From Phorcus lineatus (taxonomy: Eukaryota; Mollusca; Gastropoda; Trochida; Trochidae): 64,000 nt of DNA. A program made the translations under genes and the position numbers. The stretch covers positions 744,001 through 808,000 of the forward strand of contig OV121081.1 in NCBI GenBank assembly GCA_921293015.1. Direction: 5' to 3'. The notes beneath the pieces are model-generated. The model was not told the DNA's origin. It ran no database searches and saw only the letters and a list, made by a program, of their open reading frames with translations. Of the stretch, positions 39,442-46,369 are shown piece by piece. How positions within the stretch are numbered: the stretch's first letter is position 1; each line of letters opens with the position of its first letter.

Positions 39442-41960
39442 GCGCGTGCTTTAGAACGACACGAATGTGTGCAAGAACCTTGGGTGTGACGGTTACGATG
39501 AAGACCAGGTAGACGAATGGAACATCGAGATCACCGAAGGATTCTGGAAGGACAACTTCGTCATCGACAAGAAGACATGTGAGCTGTGTATGATTGAGGA
39601 GGTGGACATGGACGTGCACAAAAAAGATTTGATGGAGTTCCTGACTGAACTCAAGCTCAAAGTGACTGACAAAGAAGGCAAGACAGCCGAGATAGACGTC
39701 AAACTAACCATACAGGAGGTCAGTGCAGACGGCACAGACAGAAGTAGTTAAGGATGAAAACAAATCTGTATTTAATCAACTGAAACTTTAATTGTGATAC
39801 AGAAAAATGTGTGTGCAACTTAAAATTGCCCTAAACTACTAAACTCAAATAGGCAAACTTCACAGACTGAGAAATAATAAAATGAACAACGGGAAACCGA
39901 AATTTGGACTAGAGTTTAACAATTATTAGCGTCATAACTATCGGCCTTCAGCTACGTGCTTTAACTATTATAGCTCAGGGCAACAGTGTACTTTATTGCA
40001 AAACACATTATTGCTGCGGCTTCTGTATTTCTCATATAGTCTGTTATCGGCCTGTATTTAGAAGTAGATTGTTGTGTTGTCTTGCTACATGAGTGTGTAT
40101 AAAAAGAAGCCTTTGATGCAGTCTTGGTTTTCAATCAGCAAGTCTAGATTTGACTCAATAGAAATAACATGTCGGAAAAGGTAACTTTAAGAAAAATGTT
40201 TCATTAGCTTTAGAAAATCAGAAGTGAAATGTAAGGCTTATGGTTTTGTAATCTCCAAAAATTGATAACTTTGGATAAAACAATAAATGAGTGTCCGTGT
40301 AATAATGCGACAAAAGAGCAACACCGGTACTTTCCAAGCGAAGTTCTGGAGACGGATGCCAGGCATCAACCAAGAGCGCTTATTTAACAATATTTCAAGA
40401 CATATTGTTCTGTTGTAGGAGATGCGTGATCGTCATCGAGAGATAGGGAACGAGAGTTCTGTTAAAGTTAATTTAGTTCCTACTCAGACAGATAATAGTT
40501 ACCCGATTGTACCATGTGTTTGCTTTGTAAACAGGTAAACGAGCATACACCTCAATTCGAAGAAACGGCATATTTTGCCACCGTCACTGACACAGACCCT
40601 GAGGGGAAAGAGCTCATCAACCTGGTACCCAACAGAGACGTGGTCGACAAGGACCAGCTCCTCAATGGTGAGTTCACGTGCGAGGCCAGTAATGACTGCG
40701 ATCCTCGGATGCAAGCGTACATCACTGTTGGGGCAGACTGTAAAGTGCGGCTTTCCACAAAAATGGGGACATCATTTGCATCGGGGACAAACTTCAAGTG
40801 TCCAATCAACATCATTGACAAGGGCTCACCACCACTGAAAGGAGTCACTGTGGTATGTATCTTGTCCTATCAACGGCCTTATATTGCCGTATTATGCACT
40901 TTGGCATTTTGAGTATGAAACATACTCTGTGTCATTTTAAACAAGGTGAAAGATAATCCTTCAACAGCGATGTTTCATATTCAGCTCGACCTGCAGTACC
41001 TGGAAGTGACCACCCCGCCTACTCCTCCGACAACTACAGCCGACCCGGACGCCGACGCCGACGCTGACGCGAACGCGGGGGCGGGAGCTGGTGCTGGAGC
41101 TGGATCTGGTTCCGGAATAGACCAGGCCCTTGGCAAACTTGGTTCCGGTTCCGGTTCCGGTTCAGGCTCACTCTCGGCAGGAGCTATCGCAGGGATGGCT
41201 GTCGGTGCGTTGGCTGCTGGAGCCGTTCTGGCCACTGGGCTCGTATTCGGGATATCGTACTGCAAAAAGAACTGTGCAAAATCCAGCGGACTGAAGGGAC
41301 GCGGGACACAGTCTTACAGGGTTGGATCGTAAGTATGTTTTGTTTTGATCGTGACTCGCGGTGGCATGTATCCAGCTGGTTTTGGGCTGAATTTGTATGA
41401 TTGATAAGATTGTTCCGACGCTATGGAGATGACGTCACGTTGTTGAGAAGATAGGTACGGTAGCAATTGAGTCTATGATTTTGATATCTTGATTCTGTTG
41501 GTCGATCATTGTCTATGGGAAACGGACATATAATGCGTATGTAAGATGACATATTTGCGAACCTCTAATGGTTATAATGATCATAACTTTAGTACAATAG
41601 GCTATATCACAGTCAAGTATTTTTTAAATGATATCCAGTCGTCATCGAGTTAGCGCGGGGAATCAAGTCATATACTTTGCAATTGGGGAACAATCTTTGA
41701 TTCGCCTTGAAATTACATCAACATAACATGCCCTCTCATTCAGGAAAAAAAACATAGCTGCAACATTTTATGACTCGAGGTTGACACGTGACTCTCTTTC
41801 CGTTATTAAAAAAATGACCCCTACCCCCAAGATTCGACTGTTCTTTAATGTTAAAATGAAACGGTACGATTATTGTTATAGAGGTCAATCATCGTCGAGA
41901 ATAAGCAACAACAGGGTGACCAGCAGCTCGAGTGTGAGGATCGGCAATATGAGTGAGTAA
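10358..41960 (+). CDS. cadherin-superfamily transmembrane protein, 28 exons, 1725 aa
   Basis: Assembled by hand from GT-AG exons; every junction keeps phase and the 5178-nt CDS has no internal stop. Residues 1-24 are a signal peptide (hydrophobic core LFLALILALLP). Residues 25-1572 form about 15 divergent cadherin domains with typical linkers (VNENDPPIF, VNDNEPEF, VNEPPEF) and strand motifs (YTLEVTVSDG), mixed with domains in which the calcium motifs are degraded and cysteines are frequent. Then follow a Pro/Thr, Asp-Ala, Gly-Ala and Gly-Ser linker, one transmembrane helix (about 1649-1676) and a Ser/Arg-rich tail of about 50 residues with no recognisable catenin-binding region. The expected role is calcium-dependent adhesion or recognition at the cell surface; partner and pathway are unknown. 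The ectodomain is three copies of a five-domain block: exons 2-9, 10-18 and 19-26. Exon 28 ends in a stop that overlaps a consensus splice donor, so a longer tail isoform is possible. Confidence 0.88.
12422..12510 (-). mobile_element. tRNA-derived SINE-like fragment
   Basis: On the minus strand there is a B box (GGTTCGAATCCC) about 55 nt downstream of an A-box-like GTTAGCTGATGG. The acceptor stem is not paired and no clean tRNA fold appears, so this is better read as a tRNA-derived SINE head in intron 1 than as a functional tRNA gene. Confidence 0.5.
12811..14130 (+). mobile_element. Tc1-like DNA transposon copy A, decayed
   Basis: A degraded Tc1/mariner-superfamily element in cadherin intron 1. 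The 5' end (CTCTTCAAAAAAAGAAACTT) resembles a terminal inverted repeat of such elements, but I cannot find its partner at the 3' end, so the right boundary is approximate. Confidence 0.75.
13137..14016 (+). pseudogene. Tc1-like transposase, frameshifted
   Basis: Starts MPRLNRAQRNNAIGRLQAGA with a helix-turn-helix (ATHFGVSRLTISSLW). The reading is then broken across frames, with loss around the first catalytic region. The 3' part keeps the DDE hallmarks QQDIARPHVARV and SPDLSPIEHLWDELD (the D and E of the D34E signature). It must be inactive. The longer antisense ORF here is a shadow. Confidence 0.88.
14306..14483 (+). CDS. cadherin-like gene, exon 2
   Basis: Acceptor TTGTCCAG, donor CAA|GTGAGT, phases 0 to 1. 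First exon of module I (domain a). It aligns by position, phase and length (178 nt) with exons 10 (175 nt) and 19 (190 nt). Confidence 0.85.
14529..14639. repeat. foldback element, about 35-bp arms
   Basis: Arms 14529-14562 and 14605-14639 are nearly complementary (CCATGGCATACTATG against CATAGTATGTCATGG). The loop contains GAGCGAGAGCGAAGG. A related AT-rich foldback with GCGAGCGAAAGCGAG and the same trailing TATTCTGTTTATTA lies at about 10,560-10,712, suggesting a family of small elements. Confidence 0.65.
15200..15379 (+). CDS. cadherin-like gene, exon 3
   Basis: Phases 1 to 1, 180 nt, carries the linker EENEPPTV. Counterpart of exons 11 and 20. Acceptor ACATTTCAG, donor GG|GTGAGG. Confidence 0.88.
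16681..16812 (+). CDS. cadherin-like gene, exon 4
   Basis: Phases 1 to 1, 132 nt. Encodes VGKVTVTDPDSQDILTF, a typical start of a cadherin repeat. Counterpart of exons 12 and 21. A Tc1-like element begins 22 bp downstream of its donor. Confidence 0.88.
16835..18342 (+). mobile_element. Tc1-like DNA transposon copy B, 1.5 kb with intact ends
   Basis: Perfect terminal inverted repeats: AACTGAATACCAAAAGAAAC at the left, continued by TTTGCA, is exactly complementary to the right end at 18,317-18,342. TA flanks both sides, as expected for Tc1/mariner target duplication. It is inserted in cadherin intron 4, 22 bp beyond exon 4. The identical ends indicate a fairly recent insertion. Confidence 0.92.
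17083..18013 (+). pseudogene. Tc1-like transposase with one stop and one frameshift
   Basis: Begins MPKLTEGQHQRALGMLDMGA with a helix-turn-helix (ARTFGCSRVTVGNLV) and the GRPRV AT-hook-like motif. A TAG stop follows RRRRLR. A small deletion just after the first catalytic Asp (VVVSDS) moves the frame. The rest is open: GGGSVMLWGG, QHDNARPHIAR and SPDLSPIEHLWDRL with the second Asp and the Glu in place. It is inactive but little decayed. Confidence 0.92.
18486..18611 (+). CDS. cadherin-like gene, exon 5
   Basis: Phases 1 to 1, 126 nt, second half of domain b in module I (IEITGTVDDGVNPAVNFKV). Counterpart of exons 13 and 22. Confidence 0.88.
19151..19327 (+). CDS. cadherin-like gene, exon 6
   Basis: Phases 1 to 1, 177 nt. 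Contains SISIAENVPAGTEIYTMNV, the first strand and glutamate motif of a cadherin repeat. Counterpart of exons 14 and 23. Confidence 0.9.
19815..19999 (+). CDS. cadherin-like gene, exon 7
   Basis: Phases 1 to 0, 185 nt. Contains FDFDTVTQYTLEVTVSDGY and the linker GNDAPQC, and ends SLKENP|. Counterpart of exon 15 (ends MKEGP|) and exon 24 (ends FKE|). Confidence 0.9.
20000..21060 (+). other. intron 7 of the cadherin gene, 5' part
   Basis: AT-rich intronic DNA without recognisable exon or element. The expected phase-0 junction from exon 7 fits exon 8 directly, so I do not infer a missing exon here. Confidence 0.5.
21077..21370. repeat. 17-bp minisatellite in cadherin intron 7
   Basis: About 17 tandem copies of a 17-bp monomer (GGGTATCAACATCTTTA alternating with CGATATCAAGACCTTCA), partly as 34-bp dimers. 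It ends about 220 bp before exon 8. Confidence 0.95.
21591..21888 (+). CDS. cadherin-like gene, exon 8
   Basis: Phases 0 to 1, 298 nt, with the linker EDVNDEEPKF. Corresponds to exons 16 and 17 of module II without the intron between them. Two AGs lie together at the acceptor (CTGCAGAG); only the second restores phase with exon 7. Confidence 0.8.
22502..22746 (+). CDS. cadherin-like gene, exon 9
   Basis: Phases 1 to 0, 245 nt. Contains IGKVVATDADVSTSDNGKV and ends FKFEW| at the module I/II boundary, as exon 18 ends TFSW|. The donor GTCCGT is weak but is the only one that keeps phase and homology. Confidence 0.84.
23133..23307 (+). CDS. cadherin-like gene, exon 10
   Basis: Phases 0 to 1, 175 nt, first exon of module II. 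Contains VSLSEDTNAEKLVQTLTAED followed by PEGDPVTF, a clear cadherin repeat start. Confidence 0.9.
23955..24119 (+). CDS. cadherin-like gene, exon 11
   Basis: Phases 1 to 1, 165 nt. Contains DIDVEVKVEDGKGGHSEQV, the last strands of domain a in module II. Confidence 0.88.
24630..24767 (+). CDS. cadherin-like gene, exon 12
   Basis: Phases 1 to 1, 138 nt, first half of domain b in module II (VVYTIPVTDQNDDPISV). Acceptor TAATTGCAG, donor CGG|GTAGGA. Confidence 0.86.
25093..25227 (+). CDS. cadherin-like gene, exon 13
   Basis: Phases 1 to 1, 135 nt, second half of domain b in module II (KCNLTINDDKHPPTDSQTC). Donor ACCA|GTGAGT. Confidence 0.86.
25320..25540. repeat. imperfect (AGT)n microsatellite
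   Basis: Interrupted AGT/GTA trinucleotide tracts in cadherin intron 13. Confidence 0.85.
26047..26220 (+). CDS. cadherin-like gene, exon 14
   Basis: Phases 1 to 1, 174 nt. Opens with the linker HNEAPKFVN. Acceptor CTGCCCCAG, donor GACA|GTAGGT. Confidence 0.88.
26699..26764. repeat. 17-bp minisatellite, about 4 units
   Basis: Four near-perfect copies of ATAATCTGATAACTGAA in cadherin intron 14. Confidence 0.93.
27442..27629 (+). CDS. cadherin-like gene, exon 15
   Basis: Phases 1 to 0, 188 nt. Contains KLDFETMDEKEFVVELKASD and the most canonical linker of the gene, VNENDPPIFSQ. Confidence 0.92.
28897..29070 (+). CDS. cadherin-like gene, exon 16
   Basis: Phases 0 to 0, 174 nt. Contains VDIGLAATDTDKDDISFKV. 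Its intron to exon 17 is absent from module I, where exon 8 is fused. Confidence 0.88.
29241..29310. repeat. perfect 25-bp hairpin
   Basis: The arm AATCTAGTTAAAACTAGATG plus TATTG at 29,241-29,265 is exactly complementary to 29,286-29,310, with a 20-nt loop. Each arm is itself nearly palindromic (ATCTAGTT..AACTAGAT). It lies in cadherin intron 16 and is probably the core of a foldback MITE; a small-RNA precursor is possible. Confidence 0.85.
30235..30412 (+). CDS. cadherin-like gene, exon 17
   Basis: Phases 0 to 1, 178 nt. Contains ATAEVTVTVELVNDNEPEF, a canonical end of a cadherin repeat, and CSGTATDADA. Confidence 0.9.
31076..31240. repeat. (CATA)n-type microsatellite
   Basis: CATA, CATCCATC and CATACGTA repeats in intron 17, open on the minus strand as a meaningless Tyr/Val/Cys/Met ORF. 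Confidence 0.9.
32218..32420 (+). CDS. cadherin-like gene, exon 18
   Basis: Phases 1 to 0, 203 nt. Contains LVYVEVIAKDRGTDPKSLS and ends NVTFSW| at the module II/III boundary with donor GTGAGA. Confidence 0.9.
33091..33422 (+). pseudogene. Tc1-like transposase remnant (copy C), internally deleted
   Basis: Opens MTRLTLRQLSEQERLAINV, then RYRHSGQTSDRTRSGRPRV and ALGHRVSRRTVARRLAALQ, where the sequence jumps from the DNA-binding region straight to the C-terminal segment ALQKEWQRIPRNDVRCLI. The catalytic core is missing. This is a deletion derivative in cadherin intron 18; its ends are not clear. Confidence 0.85.
33845..34034 (+). CDS. cadherin-like gene, exon 19
   Basis: Phases 0 to 1, 190 nt, first exon of module III (NKPPRCEVPAEVYIHENAES). 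Aligned in place and phase with exons 2 and 10. Confidence 0.88.
34551..34721 (+). CDS. cadherin-like gene, exon 20
   Basis: Phases 1 to 1, 171 nt. Contains LFECILTCDDEQGGKDE, a cysteine-bearing strand pair. The 43-bp repeat array lies in the following intron. Confidence 0.85.
34976..35210. repeat. 43-bp minisatellite, about 5 units, in cadherin intron 20
   Basis: Units contain GTTTCAGGACAACTCAATCT and CATTGTAAATGGTTT. Each carries TTTGTTTCAG|GA, which reads as a strong 3' splice site. It ends about 210 bp before the true acceptor of exon 21. Confidence 0.95.
35424..35582 (+). CDS. cadherin-like gene, exon 21
   Basis: Phases 1 to 1, 159 nt (TAIDPEKDDLTYKADRVPYF). Of the two neighbouring acceptors (ACAGACAG), the first keeps phase and gives an Asp codon across the junction. 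Confidence 0.84.
36250..36375 (+). CDS. cadherin-like gene, exon 22
   Basis: Phases 1 to 1, 126 nt, identical in length to exon 5. Donor AGTC|GTGAGT is followed immediately by the 60-bp minisatellite. Confidence 0.88.
36376..37275. repeat. 60-bp minisatellite, about 15 units, in cadherin intron 22
   Basis: Starts directly after the exon 22 donor with three degenerate units, then about 12 clean ones (GACCTAGGTGGTACAGCTAA, then CTCTTGTGTAAAACCTCC). Three variants occur, and the order A-A-C at 36,741-36,900 recurs 360 bp later at 37,101-37,260. Because 60 is divisible by 3, a 300-codon ORF runs through it, but exon 22 reads into a TAG before it. Confidence 0.97.
37522..37707 (+). CDS. cadherin-like gene, exon 23
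   Basis: Phases 1 to 1, 186 nt, with LNEPPVVKQ and AIVQVDENKD. The 3' end (GTCACCATCGAGG) is the first unit of the 36-bp minisatellite. A second in-phase donor, AAAG|GTATGC, 6 nt downstream, would add Gly-Lys. Confidence 0.85.
37696..38246. repeat. 36-bp minisatellite built on the exon 23 / intron 23 junction
   Basis: About 15 units of CAGTCACCATCGAGGATGAA followed by GGTATGCTGTAAC. The first unit is the end of exon 23 plus its donor, and later units are copies of it. Both strands are open because 36 is a multiple of 3. Confidence 0.96.
38635..38813 (+). CDS. cadherin-like gene, exon 24
   Basis: Phases 1 to 0, 179 nt. Contains TYKFFITLTDGCREVVVT and the linker DVNEPPEFRG. Donor GAG|GTACGT. 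Confidence 0.9.
39326..39436. repeat. (ATT)n microsatellite before exon 25
   Basis: About 110 bp of ATT/TTA repeats with minor interruptions, ending 18 nt before the exon 25 acceptor and occupying the place of branch point and pyrimidine tract. Confidence 0.97.
39455..39718 (+). CDS. cadherin-like gene, exon 25
   Basis: Phases 0 to 0, 264 nt, cysteine-rich first part (CKNLGCDGYDEDQ), then LKLKVTDKEGKTAEIDV. Acceptor GTGCTTTAG sits 18 nt after a long ATT microsatellite. Donor GAG|GTCAGT. Confidence 0.87.
40535..40852 (+). CDS. cadherin-like gene, exon 26
   Basis: Phases 0 to 0, 318 nt, encodes the last cadherin domain (VNEHTPQFEETAYFATVTD). Four cysteines. Ends module III. Confidence 0.88.
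40946..41328 (+). CDS. cadherin-like gene, exon 27 (linker and transmembrane helix)
   Basis: Phases 0 to 2. A Pro/Thr stretch, an Asp-Ala run, Gly-Ala and Gly-Ser runs, then the helix AGAIAGMAVGALAAGAVLAT continuing to GLVFGISYC and a basic stop-transfer CKKNCAKSS. The acceptor ACAAG is weak. Reading past the donor meets a stop at once (TCG TAA). Confidence 0.85.
41882..41960 (+). CDS. cadherin-like gene, exon 28 (tail end)
   Basis: Starts in phase 2 after TGTTATAG and encodes a Ser/Arg-rich end (SSSRISNNRVTSSSSVRI) closing at TAA. The bases ATGAGTGAGTAA also read as a consensus donor (A|GTGAGTAA), so an alternative longer tail cannot be excluded. Confidence 0.65.
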
Positions 41961-44900
41961 TCCTACGAGTTTCAAACTAATATAGTTAGTTGAGGCAACT
42001 GTCTGATTCATTAGCATAGAGATCATACGATAAAATAACCACACTCGCAGTGCATAACTCGAGCAAGTCACTGGCTAAGTTTTCGAGTATAAAATCGTGG
42101 ATCAGGACTGTATGTCCCCCAGGGGACGTTTCCTTCAACCTGCTTGAGTCTTTATTCAGAATAATATTGAAAAACAACAAATGTATATGTCTGCTAAGCG
42201 AAATATATCTTTGGTGTAATTAATTTAGACTTTGAGTTTCTACCAATGAAGCTGATTATCATGCATTAGGTACTCCAATATGCTATTGCTCCAGAGGAGC
42301 AAAGCCCCAATGTTCAATGATAATACTTTCTTTACCACGTGCCCTAGGATCTACATAATCAGACGTACCCTTTGTAAGAGCATTACAAATGGATTCGTCC
42401 CTAAACTTGACCAGTCCCAAATCGCTTGTTCGGTAGAGTTTGTGTCCTTGAGAAATCGAGATTTTTTATTTTGTATTGCCCAAAGTGTCTTCTAAAGTTG
42501 CAGGCACTGTAGTTCTTCATTGCGATGTTGCTGGTAGTTGTGTATGGCAGCGCCCATGCTTGTATAAGGGAAGTGACGTCACGGCAAAAGGGAGATAGTT
42601 GAGGGGACGTATCAAAATCCTAAATTGTATTTTACATATTAAATTTTCAACAAATTAAACCTTGCTTAGCGTACAAAAGTGCAGCACCCTCTTCGGCGAA
42701 AAGTTTAAATTTTCATACGATTTCTCATTTGACTATTTAGCTTCGTTTTAGGGGCCTAGAAAGAAAGGCCCCGAAGTTGGGAATATGCTGCAAAGCTTAA
42801 TTATACCAGTCTGTGGGGTGGCGTAAATTGTGTCGTGCGGGGGAAGTTTATATATGTGTGCAATTGTATTTATTGAATTAAATGTAAGTGTTTATATTAA
42901 AGTACAACTGATGCGTGGGAATATTTGGGTAAGTATCACCCTCCAGGTAAAACCTACCATTTGATTTGTTGAGTCTAAGAACATGGTATCCTTTAACCCT
43001 TTAACATTCACGGCTTTGTTTCAGTGAATTCTCCCTCCAACGGTCCGACAAATGTGAAGTATGGATATCCCTGAAGACAACACATGGAAATTGGACCGTT
43101 ATCATGAGATATTCTTTATGTCCTAATTTTAGAGCCTTGTTGTATAATGAAGATATAGTTATGTTTATTGTGTCAAGCGTTATCCAAGTGTTAGAAATAG
43201 TTAATTCTGTATACATATTGTTGTTATTTTCTAAACCTTTAGTCAGTTGCAAATAATCTATTCGTTGTGCCAAATATTCATATTTTACTTATTTATTTAA
43301 TTGGCTGTTTCTGACAAGACAAACAAAGATTAGATTTTTGTGCTTTAGTCAAATTAGATGCCCCTTTTTGGGAACAAATCTAATCCTTGCAATAACCTCT
43401 TTCCTGTCCATGACGAGATATTTGTCCCACGTGTTTTATTTTGTCATCACGAACTAGATATTAAGAGAATGTTTTTCAACAGATTTTCACTTTTAAAAAC
43501 GATTTACTTATGGCTAATTTGAATATCAACAAATTAAAATCTTTTATTTTGCACTTTTGGACCATATTGTTTCTTCTGTCTCACCATTGTACATCGTGTT
43601 GTTCTAACGTGTCTCTTTCTGTTTCTTGATACCAATAGAATACATAAACTTTACGGTTACATCGTTTCAGATGGTTAAACGGCTTAGCACACTCGCATTT
43701 TTCTCCCCAAATACCTACTCAAATGATTTTATGACGAAGTCTTTTCGTTTCAAAGTAATGTGATATTAGTTATTTATTGTTTCGGTTGATAACAAGTAAT
43801 TCCTTGTACACATTCTTTAGAAAACTGATGAAATATATATACACAAGGTTTTATTATCAGATTTTTAATGTTATTGATATTCTGGCTTTTAATAAAATTT
43901 GTTAGATGAAGGCGTGAAAGTTCTCTTCATTTGTAAAATACGTTTCAGGGCTTAAGTGCGAATTTAACTTCACCTCAACATGTCTTATATATTATATATC
44001 CTCTCAAATTCTTACACGAACAATTCAGACGACTACACGCAGTGAAGAGTGGCAGTCAAGCCTTGAAAAAAGGAGACAGTATCACACTGCTAATTGCAGC
44101 TAATTAACTGATCTTGTATGTAAAACACACTCGATATATAATATACTTTATTACATATGAATTATTACCGTGTCTTCTCATCATCATACGTCAACTGCAA
44201 TGACTCCTCTATGTTTTAATCCAACTGTCAGTTTTGTAAGAAGCATAAACTTACAGACATTAACCACAGCATTAAGTGTGGAGCAAATCGTGCTTTTATT
44301 TCATTTAATCTTTTTTAAATTTACATTCAATCTGGAAAATAATTGACTCCACAAATTCTTGCATATTTCATAGTTACCAATTATTATAAGTGTAAAAAGG
44401 CAGGTGTTGCAGCTACACACAAACACTTTGAAAAAAGAAACCTTAGCAATGATACCGGAATTTAGGTACAGTATATACAAATATTTCCTATCTATCAGGT
44501 GGAACCATATATACTATTAAATGTACCGGCGCTGTACGTCCTTCATTATTCAATGTAGATTTACATAGACTCCATTCACGATTGCATAATGATAACATTC
44601 ATTAATTGTTTTGTACATTCGTATGCCGTCAGTTAAAAACCTGGGAATCAAACATTTCCTAATCATCCCAGTTTAACACATCACTCACAAACTACATATG
44701 TTACCTTGTACCCTCTTACACGTGCTTTCTTCAGATACAAAATATTTCTTTACAAAATATTTACACCTGTACGAAATATTGCTACACAAATGTTTTCTTG
44801 ATTTCTGCCAAGGTTCTGCAACCCACATAATCACATTGCAAGATATTTACGCTGTTCATCCTTCATTATTCAATGTATATTCACAAAGACTTGTTTTCTC

Positions 44901-45674
44901 GTGTTCTGGTTGCAGACAGTTTGTAGTCATAGTCATCTTGGCATAACTCCATCACTTATGGTTTCGGCAACTATACGTTCCGCTTAGAATGTCCCAAGAT
45001 AAATCTAAGGGTTTTATCATACAAGAAAGGATGATGAAATCTCGTTGTGTTGAGTTATGTCATCCTTGCTTGAAGGAAGAACCTCGATCCAGCTTCATGT
45101 CTTGTCCAGCTGCAGTAACCTCGGAGTCCCGGTTCGTCTGCCGCGAGTCCACATCTGCAGGTATCCTTTTAATCACGTGTACTTCTTAATTGCTTCTCTG
45201 AAATATTGAACATCATTAAATCACCTGGAAAGATTAAAGATGTTAAATTATATTATAATATATCAACTTATGAAGGATGACAACTCATATATTCTGTAAT
45301 TGCAAACTCTTGACACAGATTCTTGTATTGTGTCACCTTTCAACGACAATAGAGGCAATGTCGATAGACGTTGATATGAATATCATGCCACTCGAAGAAG
45401 ATTAAAAATAACTATATGTATGTATCTGCTTATTATATTATAAAAGTGTTGTTATCTCTACATGCTTTCGTCAATTAAACCTTTAAAAACAACATCAATT
45501 TTATATTGATCAACCTTAAACTTCCGAAAGTTGAACGTTTCATATGAAATTTATATCAGAATGATAGAACAGAACTTAGAACATGAACGAAATGTAAACT
45601 GTAAACCGTTGTGAAAGCTTATTAGTATCATATTGCCAAGGAGAGTCATACATAGACGCCACACCACATAAATC
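41961..45674. other. convergent intergenic region
   Basis: Lies between the stop of the + strand cadherin gene and the stop of the - strand galactosyltransferase. It should contain both 3' UTRs. AATAAA occurs on + at 43,891-43,896. TTTATT (AATAAA on -) occurs at about 44,147 and 44,294. None can be assigned with confidence. I see no gene. Confidence 0.5.
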
Positions 45675-45813
45675 TTACTCATAGTCCGCCCTGTCCACGT
45701 CCACCAGGATTCTTGTATACAGAGGCAACTTCTTATACTCGACTCTCCTGTATTTGAGACTGTTCAGTCCATCTTCAAACATTCTCTTCTCTGCTGTCCA
45801 CAACAGCTGATAT
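45675..45813 (-). CDS. galactosyltransferase exon 6 (C-terminus)
   Basis: Acceptor TGTTTCCAG, phase 2, ends TATGAGTAA. Encodes RMFEDGLNSLKYRRVEYKK and LPLYTRILVDVDRADYE, the conserved end of the family. Confidence 0.93.
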
Positions 45814-46338
45814 CTGGAAACAAATAATGGTTCCAATATATCTTAGTATCATATTTCCTCAAATCGGCGCCTTGGAACTTGGTCCGCATCAGGCTGTCCG
45901 GAAGTTAGTGTTAAAAATATATTGGTATTTTGTTTGAAAATTCAAGTGGCGCACAACCGACGAACACTTCTCAAACAACAAGCTCAGTGAAATAAGGATA
46001 AACCGATACCTCGCTGTGTTTCTAGTCTAAGAACTGGCCAGGTTACCTTTTCTCTAACCTCCCAAAAAATCCAAGGCCGGCTAATGCATCATGATCAGTT
46101 ATTTCGATGGTGCCCTAGCCTGGTCGCTGACCCGAATCCTATGGAACAGAACCCGATCTAGAAGTGCTGTACGGTAACTTACGATCGGTTTTTATCTGAT
46201 TCCGATGAGATTGAAATTCTGAAAAATATGAATGTCTGAAAAATGGTAGGAAATATTAATGTATAGGAAACCCTGACACTGAATACATGACGCAAAAGGC
46301 CTTGTGATTGTGGAGAAAGTTACATTGGTGAAACTCGC

Positions 46339-46369
<31 letters not shown>

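Noticed and set aside
39314..39619. ORF on - with a long Asn run
   Set aside because: Translation of the ATT microsatellite and the antisense of exon 25.
44988..45160. Possible extra exon on + with acceptor and donor-like ends
   Set aside because: Its phase (2) does not fit the alternative donor of cadherin exon 28 (phase 1), and the peptide has no family resemblance.
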